Shown here: in pieces, positions 47,801 to 59,565 of the stretch
Numbering within the stretch: position 1 is the stretch's first letter
Layout of the letters: each line of letters opens with the position of its first letter
Origin: Tetradesmus obliquus
Lineage: Eukaryota > Chlorophyta > Chlorophyceae > Sphaeropleales > Scenedesmaceae
Direction: 5' to 3'
NCBI GenBank assembly: GCA_030272155.1
Contig: CP126195.1
Coordinates: 3,145,001 to 3,209,000, forward strand
Length of the DNA stretch: 64,000 nt
Program-made: the position numbers and the translations under genes
The notes under the pieces: model-generated
The model's input: the letters and a program-made list of their open reading frames with translations, nothing else
Database searches by the model: none
What the model was told of the DNA's origin: nothing

Positions 47801-48083
47801 CAGTGCAACACCTCCACCTATTGGAGATGCAGGCTGCTGTGCACACAGCTTGATCATGACATGTGCACCACAGCAGATGCGTGCGCCGCAGCCATGCTTG
47901 GTGCAGACATATACATCTGAACAACCATCGCTGTGCTGTGCATTGTGCATAATCTGTGACAACATGCCCTCGCACCAAGAAAACCATCACAAAACCGATG
48001 CTGGCCTGGCATGTGCAGCTCCGCGGCTCAGGAGCAGCAGCAGCGGCAGCAGCAGCAGCAGCAGCAGCAGCGCCACATCCTCT
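44819..48083. other. 3.3-kb intergenic region between hydrolases C and D
   Basis: Contains the SINE-like element at 45712-46050. The plus-strand frame 46776-47462 (228 codons) has no recognisable domain and no supporting splice pattern. Otherwise nothing seen. Confidence 0.5.
45712..46050 (+). mobile_element. SINE-like retroposon with (ATT)n tail
   Basis: The element is bounded by a 15-bp target-site duplication, ATCAGGTTGAAAGAA at 45697-45711 and ATCAGGTTAAAAGAA at 46051-46065, with one difference. It ends in ACTATTATTATTATT. Near its left end is AGGTTCGATTCTG, close to the RNA polymerase III B-box. No A-box was found to its left, so it may be 5'-truncated or the box match may be chance. 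There is no open reading frame of note. Size (339 bp), tail and duplication fit a SINE mobilised by a LINE of the kind known in Chlamydomonas. Confidence 0.75.
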
Positions 48084-48254
48084 TCAGGTCATTCTGGCCT
48101 GGAACATGAATGCAAGGTCATCAACATTCGTGCGCGGCATCTTGCCATAGGGCACAACCGCCACTCCATTCAAATTGAACTCATCCTCGGTTGCGCCTTC
48201 AGGCACGTCAATTGTTACGCTGACGCTGCAGTTGGGGTGCTGGGACACCTGCGG

Positions 48255-48299
<45 letters not shown>

Positions 48300-49186
48300 G
48301 CAATAGCCTGAGAGCGGGGTGTTACAATCAGCTGGCCTGGGTTTCGTACTTGGTGACAGAGGCAACGTCTCATGAGCCTTTGCAAGCAGAAGGGCCGCAT
48401 ATGTGATGTGATCCGGCATCCCGCTCAAACTTGACGTGCAATGCAACAACTGGCACCTCGGGTGGCAAGACTTGGGAGGTCCCATTGTAAACCTAATCCA
48501 TTTTGTCACTGCACACCCGCAGGGCAACCTGATACCTTTTGTCCCTCTATGAGCCTCTGGTTGGCTCCTGATCGGGGTTCCCACTCCTTTGCTGAGTGCA
48601 CTAAGCATGTAATCGTACCGCAAGGCTTGCATTTGCTGCAAAGGCTTGCCACGAACCTGGGTCATAGCATAGCCAAGGTTGATCCCTGCCTGGGTGGCAC
48701 GGGCAGCTTTGTTTCCCAGCTGCATTCCTGTGCACTCGCAGCCACTGATGCAGTTGACTCTTGCGGTGCCCATTTTGCGCTGCCATCCAGGGGTCTGCGA
48801 TCCTTGCGTGAAGAACACAACCAGCGACCTGAGGTTCAGGCTGCTATCTGCTGCTGTCACGTTTGCTGTGTCAAGCATCATGTTCAGGACGCGGCCGCGA
48901 CCCTTGGCCCTGTAGGCAGTACACAACAGGACGTGGACACAAGCGGTACAAGTGCGTAGGCAAAGTCACAGTACGCCGCACGTGCAGGCTGTGGTGTGAC
49001 ACGACTTACACAACGCACTCTCAGACGACTGCAGGTGAACATGCGCAGAAGACTCTCTTGTGGTGAGAGGCAGCCGGCGGTTGCAGCATCATGAGGCATG
49101 TCAATGCAATACAGCAGCACCGTCATAACCAGCACAGCACAGCCCACTGCTGCCAGCAGCTGCCACCAATACACTGCTGCCAGCAA

Positions 49187-49223
<37 letters not shown>

Positions 49224-51586
49224 AGCTCGCTGCTGCTCCACAAAAGCACACCTGTATCCCCACACCCGGCAGTGGTCATGAGGGCACCCAGCGAAGCTTC
49301 CATCCGTGCCCCACGTCCACCACACGCTTTCAGCTGCATTCACAACGCTCTTAAAAGCTTGGTCCATAGCACAAGTCGGGTCTCCGTCGGCTTCCTCGGC
49401 CGCAAGCGGACCGACCGGCGGCGGCAGCTGCTGCAGCATCTCCTGCACCTGCTGGATCTGCACTGCACGCTCCTGGGTGATAGAGGCAGCACCAACCGCA
49501 CCGGCAGCAATCTGTCGCAGCTCCTCTGCCAGCGTCTGCTGCATCGTGTAAGCAATGATGTCTGCGTAGAGCCTGTGGCCTGCACTTGTGGGAGCGACGC
49601 CTGAGCCCACCAGCAGCTCAGAGCGAGAGCGGCCCACACCACGCAGCATGTCTGTGCTGCCTCCCTGCATGAGGTCGTACAGTGCATCGCGTGTGGAGGC
49701 ACTGGGAATGCCGTACCGCCTGGCCAGTACCTCGTGGTGGTCTTCACCTGCAGTACAACAGCAGTACAGCGGCAGTGCAGCAGCGATGCAGCAGCAGCAC
49801 ATGTGTTAGTAGCAGCCGTCTGCTTGTGAGGGTGCTGGTGCTGGTGCTGCTGCTGCTACTGCTGCTGCAACCTTCAGTGTGCCTGTGCCTGTCGTGGCCA
49901 AGTTCGAAGCATCTGACTGCGGCAAGCCCGAATGGCTCACCCGAACCATACAGTGGGTTTGGCACGTCGCTTGAGGAGGGTGACGTGCCTTGCGCGCCTG
50001 CCGAAAGCGGGAAGCGCTGATAGTTGAAGGTGCCGACAGCCAGCAGCGCTGCGTTTGGCGCTCTGCGGATCAGCCGGCGCAGCAGCTGCTCGTATGCCGC
50101 TACCTGTGAGTGCGCAACAACAGGGTGCATCGTTGGCAGCAGGCGGTCAGCATAAGTGTGAGTTTTGACCTGAAGTTCACGTGCTTGGAGGCAGGGACAA
50201 CCAGCTGTGTGTGCGCAACAGCGCTGCATATGCATGTGGGTTTCCTGCAAGCATGGTTTCACTTGGTTCTCCAGCCGCTGCTCAGTAACATCTAGCTGTG
50301 CGTGTGCAACAGCGCTGCATGCGGGTGGTGTCCTGCGAGCATGTTACTCCAGCCGCTCACCCGAGGCGCAGCAAAGGTGTGGCACTGCAGGTTGCCGTAG
50401 CAGCCGATTGCGCTCTCCTCAATCAGCACAAGGTCGACAGTGGCAGGCACGTACTGGTACCAGCAGGTTGCAGCCGGCACCACATCTGTTGCACTGCGCG
50501 CCAGGTTAATCACAGTGGTAGTTGTGCCAGGGAAGGCCCTCTGCAAGCCAAAAGAATGCATTGCAAAGCAGTTTGTGGTTGGTCACAGCCGCAGGAAAAG
50601 AAAGACAGGTGATGACAGAGGACGTTGTGCCAGGGAAGACTCTCTGCAAGCTGAAAGAATGCATTGCAAAGCGGTTGGAGGTTAGCGAAAGGGGCAGAAA
50701 CAGAAAGAAGACAGTTGATGCCATGATGCTAGGCGGCTGGCAGTATGCCGGTTGCACTCCTGGGTGAGGCGCGTTCAGGATTGCAAGCATCTTGCAGATG
50801 CCCAGACAGCACAACTCGCCACAACTACTTGGTGCTGCTGCTGCCACTGCTGCCGCTGCAGTAGCAGCTACTGCTACTACTTTGCGATGGACCAGCAGCA
50901 GTGTGATGTACGGTGCGGCGGCACCATAGCCACCACAGCTGTCTTAGGCAGCCCACAGTGCTGCCAACCAAACAACAAAATCAACAGACCACAGATGCAC
51001 ACAGCACTAAGCAACAGCACCAGAACAGTGCTCACTGCCACAGCAGCAAGGTTCATTTTGGTCTCACCTCAAGCCAGCTCTGCAGCTCTTCAACCCAGCT
51101 GCCTTTGGGGGAGTCTCCCTGGTGCCCCATGGTTATCTGGGAGCCAAATGCAGCGATCGTAATGTTGGTTCCGCGAGCGCTCAGCCTGCGTGCTAGGCGG
51201 CGCCAGTTGCGCAGTGCTAGAGATGCCAGGGGCTTGAAGCCCAGCGCAAGGATGTCCTCTGGTGTTGACAGTTGCGCTTGCAGGAGGTTCTGCAGTGACA
51301 AGGTAGGGTCTGCAGGAGCCTGAGCAGCAGCAGCCTCCGGCATCCCTGCTGCTGCTGCTCCTGCTGCTGTTGTTGAGGTGACATCTGCCTGCGGCTGTTG
51401 TGCTGCTGCACTTGTTGCAGGCTGTGCCAAGGGCTGCTCAAGCCCTGCTGTTGACTGCTGTTCTGCTGTGTCTTGCTGCAGCTGCCTTGAGTGTGGGCTA
51501 CAGCCGCTGCATGGCTGGACCCAGGCACTGCTGCTGCAACTGTGCGCTAGCAGCAGCACAAGCAGTACCACTTGTGTCAAAGCCAT
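48084..51586 (-). CDS. divergent SGNH-fold paralogue, copy D (catalytic residues missing)
   Basis: Six exons join in phase: 51586-51068, 50540-50361, 50103-49941, 49747-49252, 48909-48657 and 48248-48084 (591 aa). A clear signal peptide opens it (MALTQVVLLVLLLAHSCSSS). Compared with A-C: FGGSIT is FGSQIT, so the Ser position holds Gln; EYSVNG is EESAIG, so the block III Asn is Ile; IHPSAAGH is VAPTSAGH, so the catalytic His is Ala. The surrounding framework (NWRRLARRL, VINLARSATDVVPAATCWYQ, LLRRLIRRAPNAALLAV, GCPHDHC, CISGCEC) is well kept, and no stop or frameshift is seen. It has fewer introns than A and C: segments on A exons 1+2, 3+4 and 6+7 are continuous here, while the C-terminal domain has an intron A-C lack. 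It is probably a non-enzymatic binding protein, by inference only. Confidence 0.82.
48255..48300. repeat. (CAG)n array before the last exon of hydrolase D
   Basis: About fifteen units; CTG on the coding strand, ending a few bases before the acceptor at 48249. A second array at 48036-48069 lies just beyond the stop codon. Confidence 0.85.
50521..50675 (-). repeat. duplicated acceptor and exon 2 start of hydrolase D
   Basis: GTTGTGCCAGGGAAG, then CTCTGCAAG and GAATGCATTGCAAAGC, occurs at 50521-50573 and again at 50623-50675. The first contains the real acceptor (exon 2 from 50540). The second is a decoy 5' of it on the coding strand, with an intact CTTGCAG acceptor. Confidence 0.85.
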
Positions 51587-52392
51587 CCTACAGCAGTATG
51601 CTGTTGATCCTTATGCCGTGGAGCGGCGGTGCAGCGATGCTGCTTTGGGTGATGTTGCAGCAGCAGCAACAATAGCTATAGCCCGGGCCGACGCACGCGG
51701 GTTGCAAACTGGCTGCCGTGTTTGCAGTAATCTACCGATTACAAGCCTATCGTGTGAAACGTTGATGGTCGTTGCAGGTGCATCGGTGAGTACGGTGACC
51801 CAAGGCCTGCTGCGGAGAAGGACCAATGGCACAGGAACAGTGATGGGCACGCGCCTTCGTACGCTTAGACACGATATTATCACTAGATGATACGGCTGCA
51901 GCGACTGCTGTGGTGATTTGCTGCTGCGTCTCACAGGGTCTCACCCTGACAGGGCTCTGTGAGAGCCTGGTCCGGAGCAGTGGACTCGGCAGAGTACTGA
52001 CCACCAGAGGGCGTAAGAAACTGAAACATTCGCACGCAAGACATAAGCATTAGATGCTTATGCTTGGCATTTCTTCGTTTGAAGTTTGATTCGCGGCATG
52101 CAGGCGTGGCAGAATCAACAGCAGGTGTCACTCCTGCAGGCGCCAGCAGCACTACAGGAAGCTGTCAGCACCCATGTCCAATCGAAGCCAGGACGCACGT
52201 ATGCAGGCAAGAATTAATACAGTAGGAAGACCCGTTTCAGCTCTCTCTACCAGCACGCCCTTGTCTAAAGCAACCTTCAAATTGTAACCTGCCAGCTGGC
52301 GCTTCCACTGGGTCAAGTGGGTGTCACTGCAACACACGCGAGTCCACACAAAACAGAGTGCCCAGCAGACCTAGCATCCCGCCAGATCTGCC
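51587..52392. other. intergenic between hydrolase D and the TPR gene
   Basis: Promoter of copy D and 3' UTR of the TPR gene; no open frame or motif of note. Confidence 0.5.
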
Positions 52393-52806
52393 TCACAAAC
52401 CATGTACTTTCAGCCCATGTGGCCTCACGCGCACGCCCTTCTGCCTGCTGCTGCTGCTCCTGCTGCTGGTGCCCGGGCCGCCAGGCACCTCCGCCTGATC
52501 TCTGTCTGCTGCTGCCTGCTCTCCCCTGCCGCCCGGTTGCTGCCTGCTAGGTCCTGCCGGCGCATCTGCTGCTGCTGCTGCCGGTCCCCCAAACTCTGCC
52601 TTGTGTCCATTGTTTGGATCCGGTTTGCCCTCCATCAGCGCTGATGAGTCATCCTCATCTCCATATTCGCCGTGGCTGTTGAAGCCCTGCCAGTCCGTGT
52701 CATTGTGCGCTGCTGATTTCCTGGCCTCTGCCGCTGTCACTGCAATTGGTGTGATGCCCAGGCCCTTGCAGAACTCAGCAATCTGGTAGAAGATGGGGAA
52801 CATCCT

Positions 52807-52837
<31 letters not shown>

Positions 52838-54553
52838 GCTCATCTCAGCTGCACTCATGCAGCACGTACAAGCAAGGTACCACTGGCAGATCCCTGCACA
52901 ATACAGCAGCTAGAGCTTGCCACACACTAGCACAGGACGTGCAGCACCCTGCTAAGCTACATCTGGAACATTTGCTGCGCAGCTTGCGCTGCGGTATGAC
53001 ACGCGTTTGCTAACTGCTTTGTGTTGCAGCCACGCCAAGATGCTACGGCAGTACAATCCAGCGACCAGAATCCTCCAGCAGCCTACCTGTGTGCCACAAA
53101 CACGGCTGAGGGCCGCTCCTGCGGGCCCGTGCCTGGGCTGGTCATGGCTGACAGCAGCAGCCGCCGCACTGCTGTCATGCCTGGCGTGCCTAGGCACATG
53201 CGGGTGACCAGGATCTGGCCAGAGTGCTGCGAGGCGAGTGTCATCACGTGCCTGCACCAACATTTATTAACAACTAGTTAAAATCAGTCATCAACAGCAG
53301 CAGCATTGAGAGCTGTATGCATCCGCATTACAAGATTGGCACAGAGAGCGTGCAAGGTTGTGCCGTGGCTGCCGTCCATTCCACTCGGTTGTCCCGCAGC
53401 TGGGGTGACAAGTAGCTGTATCATACTGGCATGAGCGGTGTGGTACCAGCAGAAATGCAGGCTGTGTCACAAGCAGCAGCAACCACGCCACGCCACCTTG
53501 GAATCAAATTATAAGTAAGCTGGTACGCAATGTTGACCCGTGGAGCATCCTTGCTCAGTTTCCATGCAGCCTGCTTGCCAGCATCAGCTGTCAGCTGTGC
53601 TGCTGCACACTATGTGACAGACACACATATTGATGTGCTGTTGTGCAGCAGCAGCAGCAGCAACAAGACCACAGCAAGGCCGATTTGCAGCGCTCCGCGC
53701 GCAGCGACCGCACCTGATCAGCCCAGTCTGCTTGTGCCGCATCGGTGTGTCAGTCCAGCTGATGGTCCAGGAGTCCAGCCCTTGAGGCTGATCCTGCACT
53801 CGCTTCAGCTGGCTGCAGCTGGGCGGAAGCGAGGCAGCAGACACCACGCCAGCAGCAACAGCCAGCGCCCGCGCATCGTCCAGGTCCTCCTTCAGGTGCA
53901 TGCACGCCACGACACGGCTGTGGCCCTCACGGCTGCGGTGCAGTGCAGTGACACATAAAGCACAGCAGTGCAGCAGTACGCCAGTGTCACACGGCTGAGG
54001 CGCTCGCGGCTGCAGCGCAGTGCAATGACACCGGCAATGCAGCAGTGCAGGTCAAGTGCATGCAGTACACCGCTGTGAGAAGGCAGGGGCCCTGGCAAGT
54101 GCGAGTACAAAGATGTGATGTGAGATTATATTTGCAGCCTCATCCACCAGCAATCTGCTGACCACCACGTTCGGTCAGGCACGCGCAGCACACAGTTCTC
54201 ATCATCGTGCATGCAGTGCAATGCGGAATAATGCAATGCGGCAATGATTACAACACACACGCAAGGCAGTACCGTGCTACAGCAGATAAAGACAGAACCT
54301 CATGATCAAACCTTCAGCGCAGGCGGCAGCACAGCATAGACCGCACCTCACACCAGCTGGATAGCAGTCAACAAGAGCCTCATCTACGGCAGTAGGAAAA
54401 CAAACGCGTTGAATATGATACGATCGCCAGTGGCGGCTGCAGCCTCACCTGATGAGAATGCCCTCCAAGAAATCGCTGCAGTCCCCGCCAGCGCTGCGCA
54501 TTGCGGCCACCGCCTCCGCCTCGGTTACGCCCAACCAGCGGAACATAGCGCCT

Positions 54554-54600
<47 letters not shown>

Positions 54601-55563
54601 TGAAAAGGAGGACGTGGAACCCAACGCTGTGTTCAACATGGTGAATTACTCAAATTCAGCTGCAGCAGCAGCCACATCACAGCCAGCCAGCCAGCCAACA
54701 CTGTGTTCAACATGCTGAAGCACTCAAATGCTGCTGCTGCAGCAGCAGCAGCAGCCACATCACAACCAGCCAGTCACTACGTTGCAAATCGCTCCGCTAT
54801 CGTGTGCAGTGCCAGGGTTCCACATGCTGCTGCACGCACCGCTCATCATGTCTCTTGTCGGGTGCGGGATGTCCTCCACTGCCCACACGTATCCAGATGG
54901 CTGGCTGCATCAGCCTTGCGCGCCTGCAGGTTAGGGTCTTTTGGAGCCAGCTCGCGTGCTGCTGTATACGCGAGGTGAGCCAGCTGCCAGCGGCCTAGGG
55001 CCCTGTAGGCGTCTCCGAGCCTGCACCAGGCCTTGGCCAGGGTGGGGTCTGCCTTCACTGCTTCCTCAGCAGCATGCAGCGCCTGTGCATGATGTGCAGC
55101 GCATGAGCAGCGCAGAGCAGAGCGGCACAAAAAGCACGGTGAGGCGCATGCTACAAAACAGAGCATGTTGCGGTTGTAACAAGCATTGGCAAATGCATGA
55201 GGATGTGGGGAGAAGCGGCACAGGAGATGCGACACGGTAGAGAAGAGGACGTGTCCTGCATGTCATCACAGATTCAGGGGCCCCTGTCAGCTGCCGCTGC
55301 AGCCGCCCGCACGCACAGCAGCACCTCACCTGACACAGGTCGCCCTGCTTCAAGCAAGCCAGGCTGATGTTGTTCAGCAGCGCAGCATCACCTGGGTTGA
55401 TTGCCGCTGCCTGCCAGTACCACGCAAGCGCCTGGTGCAGCTCGCCCTGCTTGAAGGCTGCATTGCCTTGCTGGCGCAGCTCCAGGGCACGCGCTGCATC
55501 CTCTGCTTGCAGGAAAGCGGCATAGTTGGCAGGAGACGTGATAGCTGCATTGAGCTTGGACAT
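52393..55563 (-). CDS. TPR protein with unrecognised C-terminal domain
   Basis: Six exons join with every phase consistent: 55563-55330, 55082-54887, 54551-54449, 53932-53714, 53251-53087 and 52804-52393 (442 aa). Residues about 27-128 form three TPRs: ELRQQGNAAFKQGELHQALA, LLNNISLACLKQGDLCQAL and KAWCRLGDAYRALGRWQLAH. The spacing is like co-chaperone TPR domains such as STI1/SGT. After FRWLGVTEAEAVAAM and a stretch rich in charged residues comes a conserved-looking domain: GQILVTRMCLGTPGMTAVRR, ERPSAVFVAHRMFPIFYQIA and EFCKGLGITPIAVTAAEA. I do not recognise it. The tail is acidic and then Gly/Pro/Arg-rich. Exon 2 could instead read through to a stop at 54846, giving a 156-aa TPR-only protein. 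The exon 3 acceptor follows a long CTG array. Confidence 0.75.
52805..52836. repeat. (CAG)n array before the last exon of the TPR gene
   Basis: CTG on the coding strand, abutting the acceptor of exon 6 at 52804. Confidence 0.85.
54553..54600. repeat. (CAG)n array before exon 3 of the TPR gene
   Basis: About sixteen units, CTG on the coding strand, directly in front of the acceptor for the exon starting at 54551. Confidence 0.9.
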
Positions 55564-55714
55564 TGATCTGTGCCAAACGGTGCACACGTGAGGCTGTGCA
55601 TTGCCGCACAGCAGCAGCATCTGCACTGGCTGCCCAAGACAGTAGCATGCCACCCTGCTCTGCAGCGCAGCTGAAGACCTTTAGGCACCCAAGCGTGCTC
55701 CGTCTAGCAGCTTG

Positions 55715-57577
55715 CTAAGTGACATTGCTGATGACGATGTGCAGGTGCCAGCCTGCGCATGTGCTGGCAAACAGCACTTGAACACAGCAGGTGCAGCGCC
55801 TTGCTGTCGCATACAACCCAGCACTCAACCCCAGAAACACAGCAAACGTGCATCCTCTTGCAGGAGGACCAGCCGCTGCTTGCAGGAAACCCAGCCCGCC
55901 AGCACGCCGCAGCCCACCTTGCATGCGCTTGCTCGACTGCTTGCTCAGCTCGTGAGCCTTGTTTGTCCACGCACTTGTCAGCATAGCGATGGTTGGCCCA
56001 AGCGTGCTCATCATCATAAATGACATGTTGGCCCCGGGCGAGTGCTGCGGCTGCAGACCCCGCAGCTTACTGAGGAGCCCACCCTCATGCACCAACACCA
56101 GCAGCTGCTCCTGGCTGCACACCTGCAGCAGCAGTAGCAGCAGCAACACCAGCAGCGGCAGGTTTAAGGCTCGGAGGTTGCAGAACTGCGTTGACTGCTG
56201 ATGGTCATCATCACCTCACTCTTAACATGCACTGACAGCAGCAGTTTCTCCTTCTAGCGTCGTGCAGGCACAACTGCCTGTTGATTTGGAGCAACAGGAC
56301 ACAAGCCAGTCAATTCAACTATGCACACAGCAGCTCATGCATCTGTACGCCTTGCAGCGCCCACACATCCGTTAGGTACAACCAATGTATGAAAAAGATG
56401 CCTTTACCAAATCCTGCAAAGCACCAACTGCATGCCTTGCTAGACAGCAGCAGCCTCACCTGCACCAGTGCATAGCAGAACCTGCAGAAGTAGTAGTTGA
56501 GGCCCCCACTGGCAGCATTCATAAATTGCTTGTCATACTCTGCATCCTCCCAGTCGTGCTGCTTGTCCTTCAGTGCCCGGGCCTCATCCTCACAGCGGTC
56601 CTCATCCCAGCCTTGCTGCTTGCCCTTGACCCGCACATCTTCACGTGCTGCTGCTGCCTTCTCGATCTGTTGATGCAGTGTGTTGCACATACTTGTTGGC
56701 TGCAGAGATGCTGTTGTTTGCAGGACAGGGATGCTTGCAGGATACTTGCCAGGCCAGCACAGTACCATGCAAATCAGGCACAGCACAGCGTGGTGCAACG
56801 CAGCACAAGACAGCACAGCCCAGAACTACGCAGCGCAGCATGGTGCAGCACAGCATAGGCCAATGCAGTGCATACTCACCCAGAGTGTGTAGGGGTCTTT
56901 GAACAGCTGGCACACTTTCAAGCCAGTCTGATCCGCCATGTGTGCTGCCAGCTGCCTGCTGTTTAGGGAGTTGCCTGCGATGTTAAGCAGCCGCACTACT
57001 GCAGCTTGGCTCTGCTCCTTTGCTGCCTCAAAACGCTCTGGGTCCTTGGTGTGCATCGGGCAGCTGCAAGCAGTGAAACAGGCAAACGTTTTTGCGTTGC
57101 TACACGAGGAATGTCTTGTACACAGATGTCCAGGCTACAAAGCACAAATGCTGCGCGGGTTCACATTATGAACGTTCTCTGCAGCAGAAAGTTCTCTGCA
57201 GCAGCTGGTGCCAGCACACTGCAGGTTGCCGTTCACACGCGGGCCTAATGTTACTCTGCAACCATGAGCAGCTTTTAAATAATCATCAACTGACGACGTG
57301 CATGTATCCTGCAAGACACTGCAGCAGCTGCTGCAACAAGCAGCATGCTGCAGCAGGCACAGTAGCAGCAGCTGCCAGCTCACTCGATGTGAGCCATGCT
57401 TTGCTCCAGCATGCGTGGCAGGGCAAGCGGCTCAAACAAGCCAGCCCGCTCCATCTGCAGCACATAGGGCCTACAAATAGCAGCATCGACAGCAGCAGCG
57501 GCAACGGCCTCGCACAAAGCCACATAAAAAAGCAGTTTGTCATGGTGACAATGATACACCTCGCTACACAGAGACAT
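55715..57577 (-). CDS. uncharacterised protein, four exons
   Basis: Exons 57577-57384, 57063-56880, 56666-56460 and 56122-55715 join in phase (about 330 aa). Segments include RPYVLQMERAGLFEPLALPR, ERFEAAKEQSQAAVVRLLNI, LKVCQLFKDPYTLW, a highly charged helix (QGWDEDRCEDEARALKDKQH) and GGLNYYFCRFCYALVQ, then TLGPTIAMLTSAWTNKAHEL. The last exon is read through to a stop after a hydrophobic stretch; a donor at 55917 (CAAG/GTGGGC) would end it earlier and lead to an unknown exon. The start at 57577 is the first ATG of an open frame and may be an internal exon. The family is not recognised. The neighbouring TPR gene starts 150 bp downstream in the same orientation, so one longer gene cannot be excluded. 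Confidence 0.55.
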
Positions 57578-57941
57578 TAAAGTTTCTCCTCAGGAGTGCA
57601 ATGCAATGCCAGGCCGCCAGCAAGGTCCATAACAGTACTAGCATGCGCTGTCCTTGCACGCTATGTTGCGCCATCATGCTGCACGAGTATGTGTGCTGCA
57701 GCCCTGCTGCTGTTAAGCTGCTGCCTCAGGCTAGCTTAGCTAGTAGTGCTCAACACGTGTAGTCTAGTCTGTGCTGTTGCGGCCAACACCACGCGATCCT
57801 GCCCAAGGGCGGCCGCACAGCATCAGCATATAAACAGCTGCGGCTCAGTCAACTTAGCAGGAGCCGTAATTGTACTGGCAGGACTCACATCTAGTTGCTC
57901 ATGTCAGCTACGCAGTCGAGTGCAATCCTCCTGGGGGACCC

Positions 57942-58574
57942 CTACTGCTCTTCTCCTGGCTCCGGCTCGATGCCTGGCAGGGTGCAGGGGCCGTCCCCAC
58001 AATCCACAACAGCATCATAGGGGTGTGATGATGTGTCCAGGTTGCCATCAGCAGGCCAGCCTGTCACAGCAACGCGCACAAGAGCCTCCAGACCTCCCGC
58101 AGCTATGCAGGGTTGTATCTCTTCGCCAAAGCCTGCTTCCCTGTGCAGCACCGCCAGCTGCCGAATCACCTCTCCTGCAAGCAGTAGATTTGGCAAGCAG
58201 CTATGGCGAATACAGATATGCTTGCCACAGCAAAGAGGGGTAGACGTGTAGTCCCCGGCATGTGCTGGGACCGGTATAGCTGTGACAGTCAGCATGCACA
58301 GCACACACAGCGTTCTGCTGCGCCTGCTGTTTGTTGCATAGGCAGATGACCTGCTCAACCTGCAAACACACTAGTCACACAATACTAAAAAGAGAAGCCA
58401 GGCACTTATACAAGCATCATGCAAGATCAGGCTGTGGTGCCCATCTCAGCTGTTGTTGCTGCTGTTATGTGCTGCTTGGAAAGCAGGCACCCTAGACTCA
58501 CTAGGAGGCAGGTCATCTTTCTGCAGCTTCTCAACGCATTCCCTAAACATCGAAAGTGTTTGATTGCGCGGCAT
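57942..58574 (-). CDS. uncharacterised small protein, three exons
   Basis: Exons 58574-58491, 58359-58272 and 58174-57942 join in phase (134 aa). The sequence begins MPRNQTLSMFRECVEKLQKD and continues with VEQVICLCNKQQAQQNAVCA, GEVIRQLAVLHREAGFGEEI, CIAAGGLEALVRVAVTGWP and an acidic tail ending EPEPGEEQ. The helical AGGLEALVR pattern is reminiscent of armadillo-type repeats but too short to assign. The frame and splice sites are clean; function unknown. An upstream exon is possible. Confidence 0.5.
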
Positions 58575-58825
58575 CTGCCCTGCTTTTCGCGAATTGCCTG
58601 GGCTGCTGAAGCAATGATCACCCGATCGCCAACATGCACGCCACGTATAGCGATGGTAAGCACAATTTACCGCATTCGGTATAACTCCATACATCTGGAC
58701 GAACTCACGAGAATCCCTCTGTGGGACAAGTACTCTGCACCTGCAAACCTTGGCACTGGCAGTGCACTGAACCACCAGTACAACAAGCTTTGCACACTGG
58801 CGGGGGACGGCCGGGTTGCGCGCTG

Positions 58826-58947
58826 CTAACGAACGCGGATGAGGGCGAAGGCCCTGGCACACTCGTCAACCGTGTGCAGGTTCATCATTGTCACCTGCCA
58901 TGCCTGACGCATGGGGTACTTCAGGTTCAGCACAACCAGGATCAATC
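58826..58947 (-). CDS. 3' terminal exon of an unidentified gene
   Basis: After an acceptor (GATCTCAG) the frame reads LILVVLNLKYPMRQAWQVTM, then MNLHTVDECARAFALIRVR and a stop. Composition is convincingly protein-like. Candidate upstream exons between 59050 and 59440 do not give a consistent phase, so the gene is left open. Confidence 0.45.
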
Positions 58948-59565
58948 CTGAGATCGTATCACACCAACGTTACACGCTCCTGCACCGCAATCACCGTTTC
59001 ATGATGACAAGATTGACATATTACCTCACCAATTTAGCCTCACTGATGTCCTGCAAACCTGATGCACACTCAGGGAACACATGACATCACATCAGTCTGT
59101 CACATTTGCAGACAATCAAACTCCAGCACTGTAAATGTATGTACGCAAGAAGCTGCAGTGCAGCATGATTACTTTTTTGGCGTCATTCCAATCACCTGGA
59201 GGCCCTCCATGCATGGTGCATACAGCCGTGGCACGCAGCGTCCGTGGTTTGGGGCGCCTGAGCATGTTGCTTTGCTCCAATACACATGCTAAAGGGTTGC
59301 TTTGTTTGGAGTGTTGCGCAGTGTTGCGCAATGGGCTGCTGGATAGCTTAGCCTGAATAGGTGGCATTGAGAATCTGTGCCAGATCCGCACACAAGCCAG
59401 TGCTTCCGTGCGGCACGGCTGTTCAGCTGTCATGGAAAGTGTACCATTGTCCTCGGCCAGCAGCGCTGCTCAGCAGGCTAGCATCCACGACCAGCGGTAT
59501 TTAGATCGCTGGGGCTGTGCAGGCATCAGGGACGGCCGTAGGTGAGCTTGAGTCCAGGATTTTGT
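58948..59565. other. interval with possible upstream exons of the 58826 gene
   Basis: A minus-strand frame from ATG 59433 (MTAEQPCRTEALACVRIW...) is open to 59116 but cannot be tied to the terminal exon. Nothing else recognised. Confidence 0.3.

Noticed and set aside
53300-53510. Extra exon of the TPR gene between 53714 and 53251
   Set aside because: The flanking exons join directly in phase 2, and frames in between have stops.
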